From Ilex aquifolium (lineage: Eukaryota > Streptophyta > Magnoliopsida > Aquifoliales > Aquifoliaceae), in assembly GCA_951799425.1 (NCBI GenBank), contig OX637397.1, forward strand, positions 15,770,064-15,834,063: a stretch of DNA of 64,000 nt, written 5' to 3'. This document shows positions 54,310-64,000 of this stretch, in pieces. The translations under genes and the position numbers were made by a program. The stretch's first letter is position 1. Each line of letters begins with the position of its first letter. The notes under the pieces are model-generated. The model ran no database searches. It was not told the origin of the DNA and saw only the letters and a program-made list of their open reading frames with translations.

Positions 54310-56372
54310 TGTGATGTCCCGATTCCCGGGTGCCATTACTCAACCCGTTGATCACTCATCCGTGAAATAACCTGTGATACCGCATAACCCGATAATACGT
54401 TGAGATACGCCATTCATCGGGTCCTTATCTTAACAAAAATCCAGGCATTGTACGGGAAGCTCTACGCAATACACACACCTTTGCATTATATAACCATATG
54501 ACCATACCGGTCCAACATCAATATCTAGTCAATATAGTATTAAATACCAACCTCCAAGACATACATTCATTCACAAAAGAATAATATCCATTAGAGTTCC
54601 ATTATATGCCTTTAACAAAATACAAGTTTTGTACTTAAAAATATAAAAGCCAAAATATAATTATATACAAGGGACTACAAAAATTTATATCAAGAGCCAC
54701 AACCTGGCTTTGTCCTCAAAGCTGACCCAAGTTAGGGCTGTCAGCGGACGCCCGTCCAACACCTGAAATATATTCCCATAAAGGGTGAATCACGCTTAAT
54801 AGGGTATCTCCAATAGAGATCACCTCCTAACCCATATGCCTATGAAATATCATGCAATCATAAATCTTTTCAAGCATACATGAACAATGCTACTAATCAA
54901 TGTCATGCCATAAAGTGTAATGCCAACATCGCACCCCATCTCAGGCTCTCATAATACATACAATGTCATCCGTATGAATCAGGGTATTCCAAACCGCCGC
55001 CATTGATGTTAAGCATCCAATGATCATTTAATTTAATTCTGTGTTTTTTTGGGGCAGCGATTTATGGTCTTTCACCAATGGGACACCACACCGTCAATAG
55101 ATCTTTAGGACATCCCATCTACGGCTTTGTTTTCGCTGTCACGCTTTTATAGGTTCGTTACACCAACGAAAAACGTGTAACCGACATTGTCGGGTCTTGC
55201 ATCTAGGGGAGAATCTAGCCCTTCGTGCTACACCCCGACATATTTATTTATGCAATTCTGATGCGACTCTGCCAGACCTAAATCCAACCTTCCCGAGCCC
55301 ACCCGTCAACTCACCTAGGTGGTGATTGACCCAAACCCATGCACACACACTTACACTCATGTCAATGCCCACGAATGTAGTGCAACCTTTACATAAGCAA
55401 ATGCAATTCATATCATCATGCTCATCATATCATAAAGCATATACTGAACATGTCAATTACCATAAACATTCTCAAGCATGTCATATATCGTTACAATCCA
55501 ATAAACATTCTTTAACTTACCTAAACATTTTATCAAAACACTTAGAAGACATGAAATGTAAACTCATCGCATATCTATAACAAAGTCACATAAGCTTCAT
55601 CATAATGTTAATTATATTATGGAAGCATATACCAACATTCTACCATATCACCCAACACAAGTTAAGCACATTGATTAGTTCAATTAACATGTTTTGATTC
55701 ATTTAGACATTTTATCAAACACCTAGGAGGTATGAAATGTAAATACATTGCATACCCACAACAAAGCCACATAAGCTTCATTATAATGTTAATTATATCA
55801 CGAAAAACATATAACAACATTCTACTATATCACCTAACACATGTTAAATACATTGATTAGCTCAATTAACATGCTTGATTTCATGGAGTCATTTTATCAA
55901 ACACCTAGGGTGTATATAATGTAAACACATAGTATATCCAATACTCCATTTCATCAAACCAAATTTAAGCAAGGTAAGGATTCACCCAATGCTCATATTC
56001 AACCTTAATCCATTAGTTACACTAATCAAGAGCTAAAACGTGTGATACATATACTCATAGCCCTACCCATTTCATATAGCAACCCTAGGTTGAAAATAAA
56101 CCCAGATAGGATGGAACCCTATCTTTTGTAGCGTGCGCATAAACTAGAATGACTCCTCACAATACCAAATGATGTTTTGTTCAACCTCTAGCCAAAACTC
56201 CAATTTCTTCCACGTGTCAAGAACGGACTTGGTTGGTACTGGCGTGTAGCTCTCGTCGTTGTGAGCAACTTTAATTCTTGCCCCAACTTGATACATCGGA
56301 CGGATAGTTGTAGATCGAAGGGAAAAAGGAAGAAAAAGTTGAAGAAATGGGCTTCTATATATATAAATGGGC

Positions 56373-56453
<81 letters not shown>

Positions 56454-56886
56454 CCAAAAAATGAAGAAACAAATGGGTGGAGACCAAGTCTTCCACTTTA
56501 TTCCACTATTTATATACTTGGTCTTTAAGGCGCTACATGTCACCTTTTGATTGGTCAAATTTTGTCCCAACCAATTACATCTCACCATGTGTCATGTTTG
56601 ATATTATTTTATAAGATATACTTTAAATTATATTATGGGTTCCGCGATTAAAATCTGATCACAGAATTTTAATCGCATGATAATTGCATCGTAACACTCG
56701 AAAATTTGACTATCTCAGAATTCGATGAAAATTGACTAGCTAGCCCAATTTTGCAAGACGAATCCAACACTGATGTCAATTTCATCATCTGAGTTCTATA
56801 AAAATTCGAGTTTTTGACTCGTGCTTTAACGGCTAATTATTGTTTTACCCCTTTAATTAAAATTTAAATTTTTTTCGGGTTTCACA
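54310..56886 (+). repeat. solo LTR (family C, related to A and B)
   Basis: It starts TGTGATGTCCCGATTCCCGG and ends TCGGGTTTCACA. TAATG flanks both sides (54305-54309 and 56887-56891). It is 2577 bp. It shares with the LTR at 5914 the ATCTTAACAAAAATCCAGGC-like block, an ACACCTGAAAT block and the ATTTGACTATCTC(A/G)GAATTCGA block. A (TA)n(TG)n microsatellite has grown inside. Confidence 0.92.
56376..56452. repeat. (TA)n(TG)n microsatellite inside the solo LTR
   Basis: About 15 TA units are followed by about 20 TG units and then CGCGCGC. Frames across it (YIYIYIY, CVCVCV) are artefacts. Confidence 0.95.
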
Positions 56887-57169
56887 TAATGTATATTAGA
56901 TGTCTAAATTACCAAAAAAAAAAAAGTATGCGACATCACATTATAACATTGAACATCTTTACTATAACACTATCTTGTAACCGTCCACACAGGATTTTTG
57001 ACAAATTGAACCAAAATATATTATATTTAATCATTGGATGTCATCTAGTGATTAATTTTGTCTCACCCAATTGGTTCCATAGACAAAGACTTGATAGTGA
57101 GAGACGTGCAAAGACTACAATTGTTGCGAGATATGCAGACAGTTCGATCCTTTGAACAGGAGAAAGCAC

Positions 57170-57800
57170 AGCATGCCCGGCCCTAGGGCCCAACCATTAA
57201 AATAGTCGCCTAGAGCCCCAAAAATTTAGGTCCCCAATTTTATTTTTAGCCCTTAGTTCAACTTCATGTTCTGAGGCCTTTTTGAATGGACCAAGTCAAC
57301 GGCCCAATGTATTTTACAAGTATATGTAAAACCTTATAGAAAGTTCTAAAATATAACAATATTTTCAAAAATTTATGTAAAACTTTATAGAAAATCCTAA
57401 AATATAAAAAACTTTTTAAAAAGCCTAAAAGTAACGACTTCTAGTTTAAAAGTAGCAACCTCTCACAAAATCATTTTGCTATCTTTTCCTCCATTCTCAT
57501 CGCATCTCTCCGTATCTTTCTTTTCTCCCACTCTCATTATCTTGCTCTGGCTCTTTTTCTATATCTCTAGCTATCTCTTTAAGATTTCAATTAATTTATT
57601 CATCTGTAAAATCCTGACTTCACAATTGCACTCAATTTATTGTTTGATCCCATCATATCCAAAAACCTCTAAAACATTGGAACTGAATAATACCGCAATT
57701 CTTTGTAAAAGTTCTAATCATCATAATTTTTTTATTATCTTCCTAAAATAATGATCACAGTCTCATGTGAAATTCTCGCTTTAGACCCTAATTGGGTCGC
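57170..57800. mobile_element. second, decayed copy of the 48724 hAT-type MITE family
   Basis: GGCCCAACCATTAAAATAGT and CCTAGAGCCCCAAAAATTTA match the right end of the element at 48724, read in reverse. Near 57775 GCTTTAGACCCTAATTG resembles the other end. No clear target duplication is seen, so limits are approximate. Confidence 0.4.
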
Positions 57801-57969
57801 GCTTGTAAGGTAGCGAGAGAGCGTTCTAAGAGAGAAAATGAGGATTTAGGTTTTCGCTTCCCAAACCCCAACTAAATGACGTTGTCTTTCTAAAATATTC
57901 AAAGATTATCTAACATTTTATTTCCTTCTTTAAAAAAACGTTGGTAAACGCTAGCGTATTATAGTAAAG

Positions 57970-58484
57970 ATAAAATTGGTTGCTTGACTTCCAACATAAA
58001 CAAGACTTTAGAGTACATAAAACTATATATGGCATAAGTTTGGAGAGAGATTATCCTTTCGAAGCGAAAATAGGAACTTGTAATCCACCAACAAATGTAA
58101 GTTGTACATGTAAGCCTACTTATAGACTCAATTTGAAATATCAACATTCCTCATGCTTTAAGTTAAATGTCAATGAAGAATATATGATACACCTCATCAA
58201 AGCTCATCCAATTACTTGTGCCATGAAAATGCATTGAGAATTTCGAGTACTCAAGAATGTAAGTCAAATTTAGCAAAAATGTTATCAATATGACTAAATT
58301 GACAAGTTTTTCATATTTTTTCACTTTATCTGTGCTATTTTGCATAGGAAATTTATGGAGGACCAATTGATGGAACATCATTGAAAATGGTGTCAAGTTT
58401 TATTGGATTCAAAACTCTTGGGATATCAATGGATATGGAAAGGTTGGGCGGGATCTTCTCTATGACTTTTCATATCCTCGATAG
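57970..58484 (+). pseudogene. papain-like cysteine protease (C1A) pseudogene, 3' part
   Basis: Decayed blocks of a plant C1A protease occur in order. GCLTSNINKTLEYIK takes the place of the GCNGG-x-M block, then in a new frame GISLERDYPFEAKIGTC, PITCAMKMH, a stop and EFRVLKN. An intron with GTAAGT and TTGCATAG (58259-58347) follows. The next exon reads EIYGGPIDGTS and, after another frame change, FYWIQNSWDINGYGKVGRD, the Asn active-site block (normally W-x-x-K-N-S-W-G). It ends at TAG, 58482-58484. The catalytic Cys exon is absent and the His block is not seen. The intron shows it is a genomic copy, not a retrocopy. Confidence 0.72.
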
Positions 58485-58861
58485 TTAAAGTTGATGGATG
58501 GAGCATATATAGCCTATTTTGTTTTTAACATATATCTCTTGTTGGGATTTTTTTTTATCTATCATTAACAATTAATATTTGTGTTTTGCTTGGCAGAGAA
58601 CCTGTTAAGGCTTAGACATGCATTTCATAGCATTTCACATTTTGGAGTTTAAAAGACAATTTTTAATTCAAAAAAAAAATTAAAGAAAACTTATGGGGGT
58701 AAAACTATCAATTCATGATTTATGGGGAAACAATTGTAATCAAACAAATAAACATAAGTCAATAGTGAGAGCGGAGTGCAAAAGTGGCAAAATTCAAAAA
58801 AATATTAGAGCGGGAGTGCCTTAAGAGCATATATACACATATATATTATTCTTCTTTTTTT

Positions 58862-58879
58862 CGGTATCATTCACCATGT

Positions 58880-58952
<73 letters not shown>

Positions 58953-59052
58953 TTAATAAAAATATATTTTAAAAAATTAAATTTCATAATTTATTTAAAT
59001 TTTGGTGACTTTTAATTTGACTTTTAAAAACAAGGTGAATGATACAAAAAAA
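58862..59052. repeat. foldback element around an (AT)n run
   Basis: GTATCATTCACCATGTTTTT at 58864-58883 is matched in reverse by AAAAACAAGGTGAATGATAC at about 59026-59045. About 30 AT units (58886-58951) lie between. Ends may be those of a small MITE; no clear target duplication. Confidence 0.65.
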
Positions 59053-59600
59053 AAAAAAAAAGAAGAAGAAGCTGGGAAGGCATTTGCCAATGGACAAAAC
59101 AAAAGAAACTGGGAAGGCATTTATATGCCTTTGGAGTGCATCCCACGTCGGTAAGAAGTGAGAAATTTGCAGCTGAACGAGCCTATAAAAGTGGTAGTAG
59201 ACCTCACATCATTTACAACATCTTTAATTGCCTCGGTGTATGGCTGCTGATGTGGCACAGTAAAATATTAATTAAACAAATTCAACATTTGCGAATTTAT
59301 TATATTAAATTTACAAATTTAAGGCGTTTTTCGTTCTCAAAATGTGGATTAATGCACAGAGCATTGGAGTGCGTTTGGTTTGACATGAGTTATGTGACTT
59401 AAATGTATACTATCTTAATTGTCCTAAATCATAGCTTCAAAACAAAGTATTTGGATAAGAACTTTAAGGGTTGGGGAATGAAGTGTTGGGTATATTTTAA
59501 GGAAAATTTGGTGGCAGGTCCTTGCTTTCCACCTTTTTAGGTTAATGGTCCATCTTCCTAATTTTGTCTGTTCCATGTTTTCACCATTAATGTATTTATT

Positions 59601-59602
<2 letters not shown>

Positions 59603-59641
<39 letters not shown>
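59603..59641. repeat. (CT)n microsatellite
   Basis: About 19 CT units. Confidence 0.95.
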
Positions 59642-59643
<2 letters not shown>

Positions 59644-59819
59644 ACATACACAAGCATACATACATCCATAATATTTGAGAAATACGTTCTTCAATTTTTT
59701 TTCTAGTTATTTTAAGCGAATTTTTTGTGTTATGCTTATTTGTCTAAAAATGAAATTTGATTACCACAATAGTCGCGTCTCTTCTGATTATACAGTAAGA
59801 TCATTCTGAAGGAAATCAA

Positions 59820-60026
59820 AGTTTAAGATATAAAAACTTCGTGTGACACATAATGAAAATCAAAATTTTATTAATATAGATAAATTCACTTAAAATAATT
59901 TTGAAAATCTAAGTTTTACTAAAATAGATAAATTCACGCCATCAAATAAAGAGAAATAAAAGATTCTTTAATGCAGATAAATTGACATAAAATAGATTTG
60001 AAAATCTAATACTTATTAAAACTATA
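59820..60026. repeat. dispersed copy of the 49860 AT-rich repeat
   Basis: ACACATAATGAAAATCAAA, TTTTATTAATATAGATAAATT and CTTAAAATAATTTTGAAAAT repeat the units of the array at 49860-50400. Confidence 0.7.
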
Positions 60027-60740
60027 ATGCCCCAAAATTCACACTGGAAGACATTAATTATCTATACAACATCTAACCATAAGAGCGTCTACATAATCAT
60101 GAACTAATACAAACCATCCATCAAATCAACAAATAACTAAACCAAATATTTCAATCATCAGAATTAAAAACCTTCTTATCAAATCCAAAACCAAACAATA
60201 GTCTTCCAAGTAACTAAATAAAAAAAATTCCCAAAACATTGTTTAAGTTCATCCACAACTCAGAATCTGAAAAATAGGAAAAGGCCCCTAAGCATCCATT
60301 TCTAGATCCACTTTATGATTTGCCTTGATATCCCAATCTACTTGCTCACCTAGAAGGATGTCCTACTCAAAGCCAAAATCTGAAAAATTATATATATCGC
60401 ATGATGAGCAAAAAGCCCAGTAGAAAATCCTTCGCAAATCCAACAAGGTTTTGAAAACATCAAAAAATGTAAGTCTCACTTTGCAAAAATATATAAAGAT
60501 TTGAAATAAAACAGTGACAGGTGATAAGATCTCAGGTTTACGATAGACATAATAAAATTTATAAATAAATAAGATCTGCTCTCAAGTCTCAAGCTACATA
60601 TATCAACCGAATCAACTTATATCTCATGTACATTTGCAAGTTGGCTAACATGAATTCACACATCGAGAATATCTGCACCAACTCGGTAATTATCATTGCC
60701 GACAGTATGAGCTATAAGAAGATGCTCTTGGTTATGCCAA
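60027..60740 (+). repeat. LTR fragment related to family B
   Basis: TAATGCCCCAAAATTCACAC with GGAAGACATTA is the reverse complement of the end of the LTR at 41726. AAAGCCCAGTAGAAAATCC and CCAACAAGGTTTTGAAAA match its GATTTCCTACGGGCTTTTGC and AAAACCTTGTTGGG blocks. The right end is truncated near the Harbinger remnant. Confidence 0.65.
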
Positions 60741-61049
60741 ATCATAAGAAGAGGAACTTTGTTACTCACATGTGATATGTACTTCGTTGGTTGGGATGTG
60801 TATTTCTATGGGTGCGATGTGTTCTTTTATGGTTTTGATATGCACTTTTATGGTCGTCCTTTAGACTTGGTATGTGTAATTTTAGATGTTTACTATGTTT
60901 AGTTATTATGTCCATGGATATTTCGATTGGTTAGTTGCCAAATATTTGCATTACTTATGGATATTGTATGCTACAGGTAGTTTGCATTTTTAATAATGAA
61001 TTCAGTTAAAAAACTTGATATTGTATTAGATAACGATGATGAGATGTCT
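60741..61049. other. spacer left of the Harbinger transposase, no gene seen
   Basis: It has T/G-rich sequence with repeats of GATGTGTATTTCTATGG type. The N-terminal half of the transposase, with the first catalytic Asp, would be expected here but is not present. Confidence 0.4.
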
Positions 61050-61630
61050 ATGGTATTTGACATGCGATTTATATTTGTAATGAGTGGGTGGGAGGGAACT
61101 GCACATGACTCAAGAGTATTTACTGAGTGTGTTGCTAATCCAGTAAATAAGTTCTCAATACCTGGTTCATGGAATTTAGAATAGTTATATATACAAATGG
61201 TACAATGTATCTTACAATGATAAGTTTTGACAAATAAATATCATGTTGTGGATTTGGGGTATACAAACATACTAGGTTTTCTGTCCCCATAGGTGAGAGA
61301 TATCATCTGTGTGAATATAGAGGTAGAGGTCGACAAGTAACCGATAAAGAAGAGCTCTTCAATTATCGTCACTCTTCACTTTGGAATGTGATAGAGCGTT
61401 GCTTTAGAGTTTTAAAGGCGTGCTTCCCCATTCTCAAACTAATGCCTCCCTATCCCATAAGAACGCATAAATACATTCCCATAGCTTGTTGTACAGTTCA
61501 TAACTTCATTAGAATGCATTCTCCCCAAGATCAATTATTTTTTGACTTTGAACGAAAAGAAAATGGACTTTGTGTAAGAACCTACATCAATGTCCTCGAG
61601 AAAGTTCAAAGCAGCCACACATTGATCTAA
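61050..61630 (+). pseudogene. PIF/Harbinger transposase, C-terminal half
   Basis: FIFVMSGWEGTAHDSRVF carries the second catalytic Asp of the DDE_Tnp_4 domain. YHVVDLGYTNILGFLSP, then in another frame GERYHLCEYRGRGRQ, and FNYRHSSLWNVIERCFRVLK carry the glycine-rich and Glu blocks. FPILKLMPPYPIRTHKYIPI and ACCTVHNFIR end the domain. A stop at about 61182 and a frameshift near 61290 break it. Intact, it would cut and paste DNA into TTA sites. It overlaps the 3' end of the opposite Myb/SANT gene. Confidence 0.85.
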
Positions 61631-62990
61631 TAGATCATCCTTATGCGTATTAGTCTCATAATCACCACATGAAGTCGTTGCCATAGAAATACCAGACATC
61701 TTATAATCTATAGACTCTGACTTCTTCTTTCAAACTTTGACCAACACATTGAGGGCAAATGTAAGGGCTAGGTTATAATTATCCTTTTTTCCTACAATGA
61801 CTGTTGGTTGGAGTGGTTCAAGTGCAGGATCAAATGTAGGGTCTTTATTTTCCTCGTTATCCGAGGAAGTTTGGGTGGATGGATGAACATTATCATCGGT
61901 TGCAATTGTCTTTTCATATATTATACACAGCTTCTCATAACAGGGACATCATTTTTTCTTGAACTGTCGGGTATGCTTATTCACCTAAATGAAACGAAAG
62001 TAATGTGATGGGCTCAAAATTAACTGGGCTAGGTCCGATAAATCAAAGAAGCCCAAGTCAAGTAAAAAGCGACCTAGGCCCAAACAAGTCGAGAAGGGAC
62101 CACATCGCCAGGCCCAAAAAGAGCCCAAGTCACTAGAGCCCAAAGGAGGCACCCAAGGGGTCACCCAAGCCCCTGGCACCGCCCAAGGCTGGCCCTCCTT
62201 CGCCCTCCTCATTTTCTCACTCCAACACAAGTCCAACCCAGCTCAGGATACTCCTCCAATGGAATAGGAGCACGAGGGAGAGAATATCAGGACACGCACA
62301 TAGATCTAATTTTACCATAACTGTACTTACCAAAAAGTAGCGACCGACTCACCTCACCGCCTCACCACCTCACCATACCTATATAATGTAAGCCCTCTCC
62401 ACATAAAGAGCACGACCTTGACATCTCATGACCTTGAGACCTCACACATCTCTCTACACACATTGCTCTCTCTCTCCTAAAGCATTGTAATACTACCGGA
62501 GCATATTATCCTTACAACTTTTATTCATCAATAAAGATCTCCGGCCACCGCTGCCGTTCCCGAGAGTGGAGTAGGTCACCCGGACCGAACCACTATAAAT
62601 CTGTGTGTTTACTCTTATTTACTGCTTTGCCATTGATTTGTTATTGATTGTCTATTTACTGCTCATTAATTGCACCCTTACGTATACTCAACTGTTGATC
62701 TTGCGCAATACAATTTTGCGCATCATCATAATGAATACTAAACCCTCTCAACACTATACATACTGTAATGCATTTTAAATTTTGGGAAAATTACCTACCT
62801 TGCACACATTCTTCCAAACATCTTCTTCCAAAATAATGGTTTTCTTCTTTTGGTCCCAACAAACTTCAATTTGATTCAACAACCTCTTAAATGTATGGTA
62901 AGTTGTTCTCAATGCATTAAACTTATTCCGCAGTTATGCATAGGTGTATTTGTACCCTGTTCTTATTTTCATTTAAGATATGCTATTGTT
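61540..62990 (-). pseudogene. Myb/SANT-like DNA-binding gene of the Harbinger element, intron-containing
   Basis: Exon 1 on the - strand (about 62990..62799) encodes LRTTYHTFKRLLNQIEVCWD then KKKTIILEEDVWKNVCK, ending at a GTAGGT donor. Exon 2 starts at 61984 after TTTCATTTAG and encodes NKHTRQFKKK, a stop, CPCYEKLCIIYEKTIATDDN, DPTFDPALEPLQPTVIV and CVAALNFLEDIDVGSYT. This is the Myb/SANT-like family (W-D in the trihelix, then D-x-V-W, then Y-E-x-L) that partners PIF/Harbinger transposase and brings it to the element ends. The intron holds a solo LTR. Two stops in exon 2 mark it as dead. Confidence 0.72.
62006..62728 (+). repeat. solo LTR of the gag-only family, in the Myb/SANT intron
   Basis: It starts TGATGGGCTCAAAATTAAC and ends TTGCGCATCATCA. 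TAATG flanks it at 62001-62005 and 62729-62733. It is the reverse complement of the LTRs at 35602 and 39854, sharing AATAAAGATCTCCGGCCACC, GCTGCCGTTCCCGAGAGTGG and the terminal blocks. CCTATATAATGTAAGC at about 62380 is a likely LTR TATA box. It is 723 bp. Confidence 0.93.
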
Positions 62991-63735
62991 CCACCCAACT
63001 TTGTCAAAAGTAGTTGTTGGTCTATTCACCGTTGCTACTTCAATATCTATTAAATCAATGAAAATTGTTTCAATCTTAGAAAGCCATGGGCTTACAATTG
63101 TGGCCCAAAAAAAAATTTATGGTTGAATAAACATCACATCATTTGTGATATGTGCTATTTATTAGAAAATGTTGAATTTAAATATAGAGTAAGAGTACAA
63201 CTCGAACATAATGAACTACTTGAAAGGAAGGTTGGCTCGATAAAAATTGGAGTTCTAAACGAAAGTTTTTGAGGCACTTTCAAGACTTGATACAAGTATA
63301 TGAATAATAAAATTATAAATTTTACTTAAAAGTCACTTGTCTCCCTTCTTCACCTGAAAAATAATTGATTAAATATCTTTCAAGTGGATCTCCTAAACAA
63401 CTACAACAAAATATATCTCAAACTATATGAGATGTCAACTTGACTTCAATCCAAGATGTAAAGCTCTCTTTGGGTGAACCGAAACTATAATTTATCCCTA
63501 GCTGTTCAATCCGACTATTACCTCTACTTAAATTTTTTAACTTGAGTTGAATTCGATTTTAATTCGGGTTTAATCGCGTATAATTTGAATTTTATTATCA
63601 TTTTACACAATCTTGAATTCAAATTTGATCAAAATTTACTAATATGATCTAGAGTCCCAAAAATTAAGATCTCAATCCAATTGTTACACAAATTTTGAAA
63701 TCATATTCAATTTTTTTTTTAAAACTAAAGCAGAA
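62991..63735. other. AT-rich right flank, no gene seen
   Basis: No recognised coding or repeat ends. Part of it may still belong to the Harbinger element. Confidence 0.4.
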
Positions 63736-63739
63736 AATA

Positions 63740-64000
63740 TGAAGGGCGAATTGCATTTTATACCTTGAAAGATTTTAAAATTCTCACTTTGTACATTTAA
63801 AAATTAAATTTTGTATATTACACCTTTAATGAATCAAATGTGTTGCAATGTGACCTTTTTGTTAGCTTTCCGTTAATTTTTCCGTAAGTGTCAATGAGTT
63901 GGCTTTTGACGGAAAAAAGAAACGGAAGTTAACAGAAGGACGACATTGTAATACTTTTGATACATTGAAATTTAATTTTTGACGATATAAAGTGAGAATC
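63740..64000. mobile_element. long-inverted-repeat foldback element, cut by the window end
   Basis: ATTCTCACTTTGTACATTTAAAAATTAAATTTTGTATATTACA and following bases near 63780-63825 are mirrored by the last 80 bases of the window read in reverse (GATTCTCACTTTATATCGTC, AAAAATTAAATTTCAATGTA). TGTGACCTTTTTGTTAGCTT against GTCGTCCTTCTGTTAACTTC extends the arms to about 63880. Arms over 90 bp with a short centre suggest a foldback or Mutator-like MITE. The right terminus lies outside the window. Confidence 0.6.

Noticed and set aside
56261-56550. Frames rich in YI, CV and HT repeats
   Set aside because: They translate the (TA)n(TG)n microsatellite.
1-64000. tRNA and rRNA genes
   Set aside because: No cloverleaf with A and B boxes or rRNA-like sequence was recognised by eye; a tRNAscan run would settle it.

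Overview
This is plant nuclear DNA, almost certainly from a flowering plant and probably a eudicot with a repeat-rich genome. The evidence is the mix of plant-type LTR retrotransposons (Ty1/copia, Ty3/gypsy of the Tat type, a gag-only element), a plant LINE, hAT- and Tourist-like MITEs, a Helitron candidate, a PIF/Harbinger remnant, and one plant-type gene split by canonical GT-AG introns. The species cannot be named from the sequence.

The only clear host gene is GEMIN2 (SIP1 family, SMN complex, spliceosomal snRNP assembly) on the + strand, 20539..30252, in at least five exons. Its first intron (about 5.7 kb) holds a 5'-truncated LINE that was itself hit by two hAT-type MITEs, plus a 36-nt G run. 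A third MITE sits in the last intron and a fourth lies just upstream of the start codon. A degraded papain-like cysteine protease pseudogene lies at about 58 kb.

Left block (333..16180): a decayed copia element on the - strand has its gag cut by a 14.2-kb Tat-type gypsy element (Tat1, 1857..16053, + strand). The 5-bp target duplication is nearly intact and the copia reading frame resumes on the other side. Tat1 has LTRs, primer binding site, gag, protease, RT, two RNase H domains, integrase, a 73-bp tandem repeat and an antisense three-exon gene. A solo LTR (5914..8165, TSD AAGAG) later landed in its RT just after the YIDD motif.

Middle block (31598..44645): a second Tat-type element (Tat2, - strand) has lost protease, most of RT and RNase H, but keeps gag, a piece of RT, integrase, a long tandem array and its own antisense intron-containing gene. 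Its integrase is split by a solo LTR (34402..41726), and that LTR is split by a complete gag-only element (35602..40645, TSD GAAAT). This is a three-level nest.

Right block (44646..64000): a degenerate satellite-like AGTTCACTGTT region, (GGT)n-rich DNA, a hAT MITE, a Tourist-like MITE, an AT-rich tandem array, microsatellites, a Helitron candidate, a solo LTR (54310..56886, TSD TAATG), the protease pseudogene, a PIF/Harbinger remnant with transposase and a convergent Myb/SANT-like gene, a solo LTR of the gag-only family in the intron of that Myb/SANT gene (TSD TAATG), and a foldback element cut by the window end.

The most interesting signal is the pair of intron-containing genes lying antisense between pol and the 3' LTR in both Tat elements. 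In that orientation the introns appear in the element's genomic RNA only as reverse complements, so they could survive retrotransposition.
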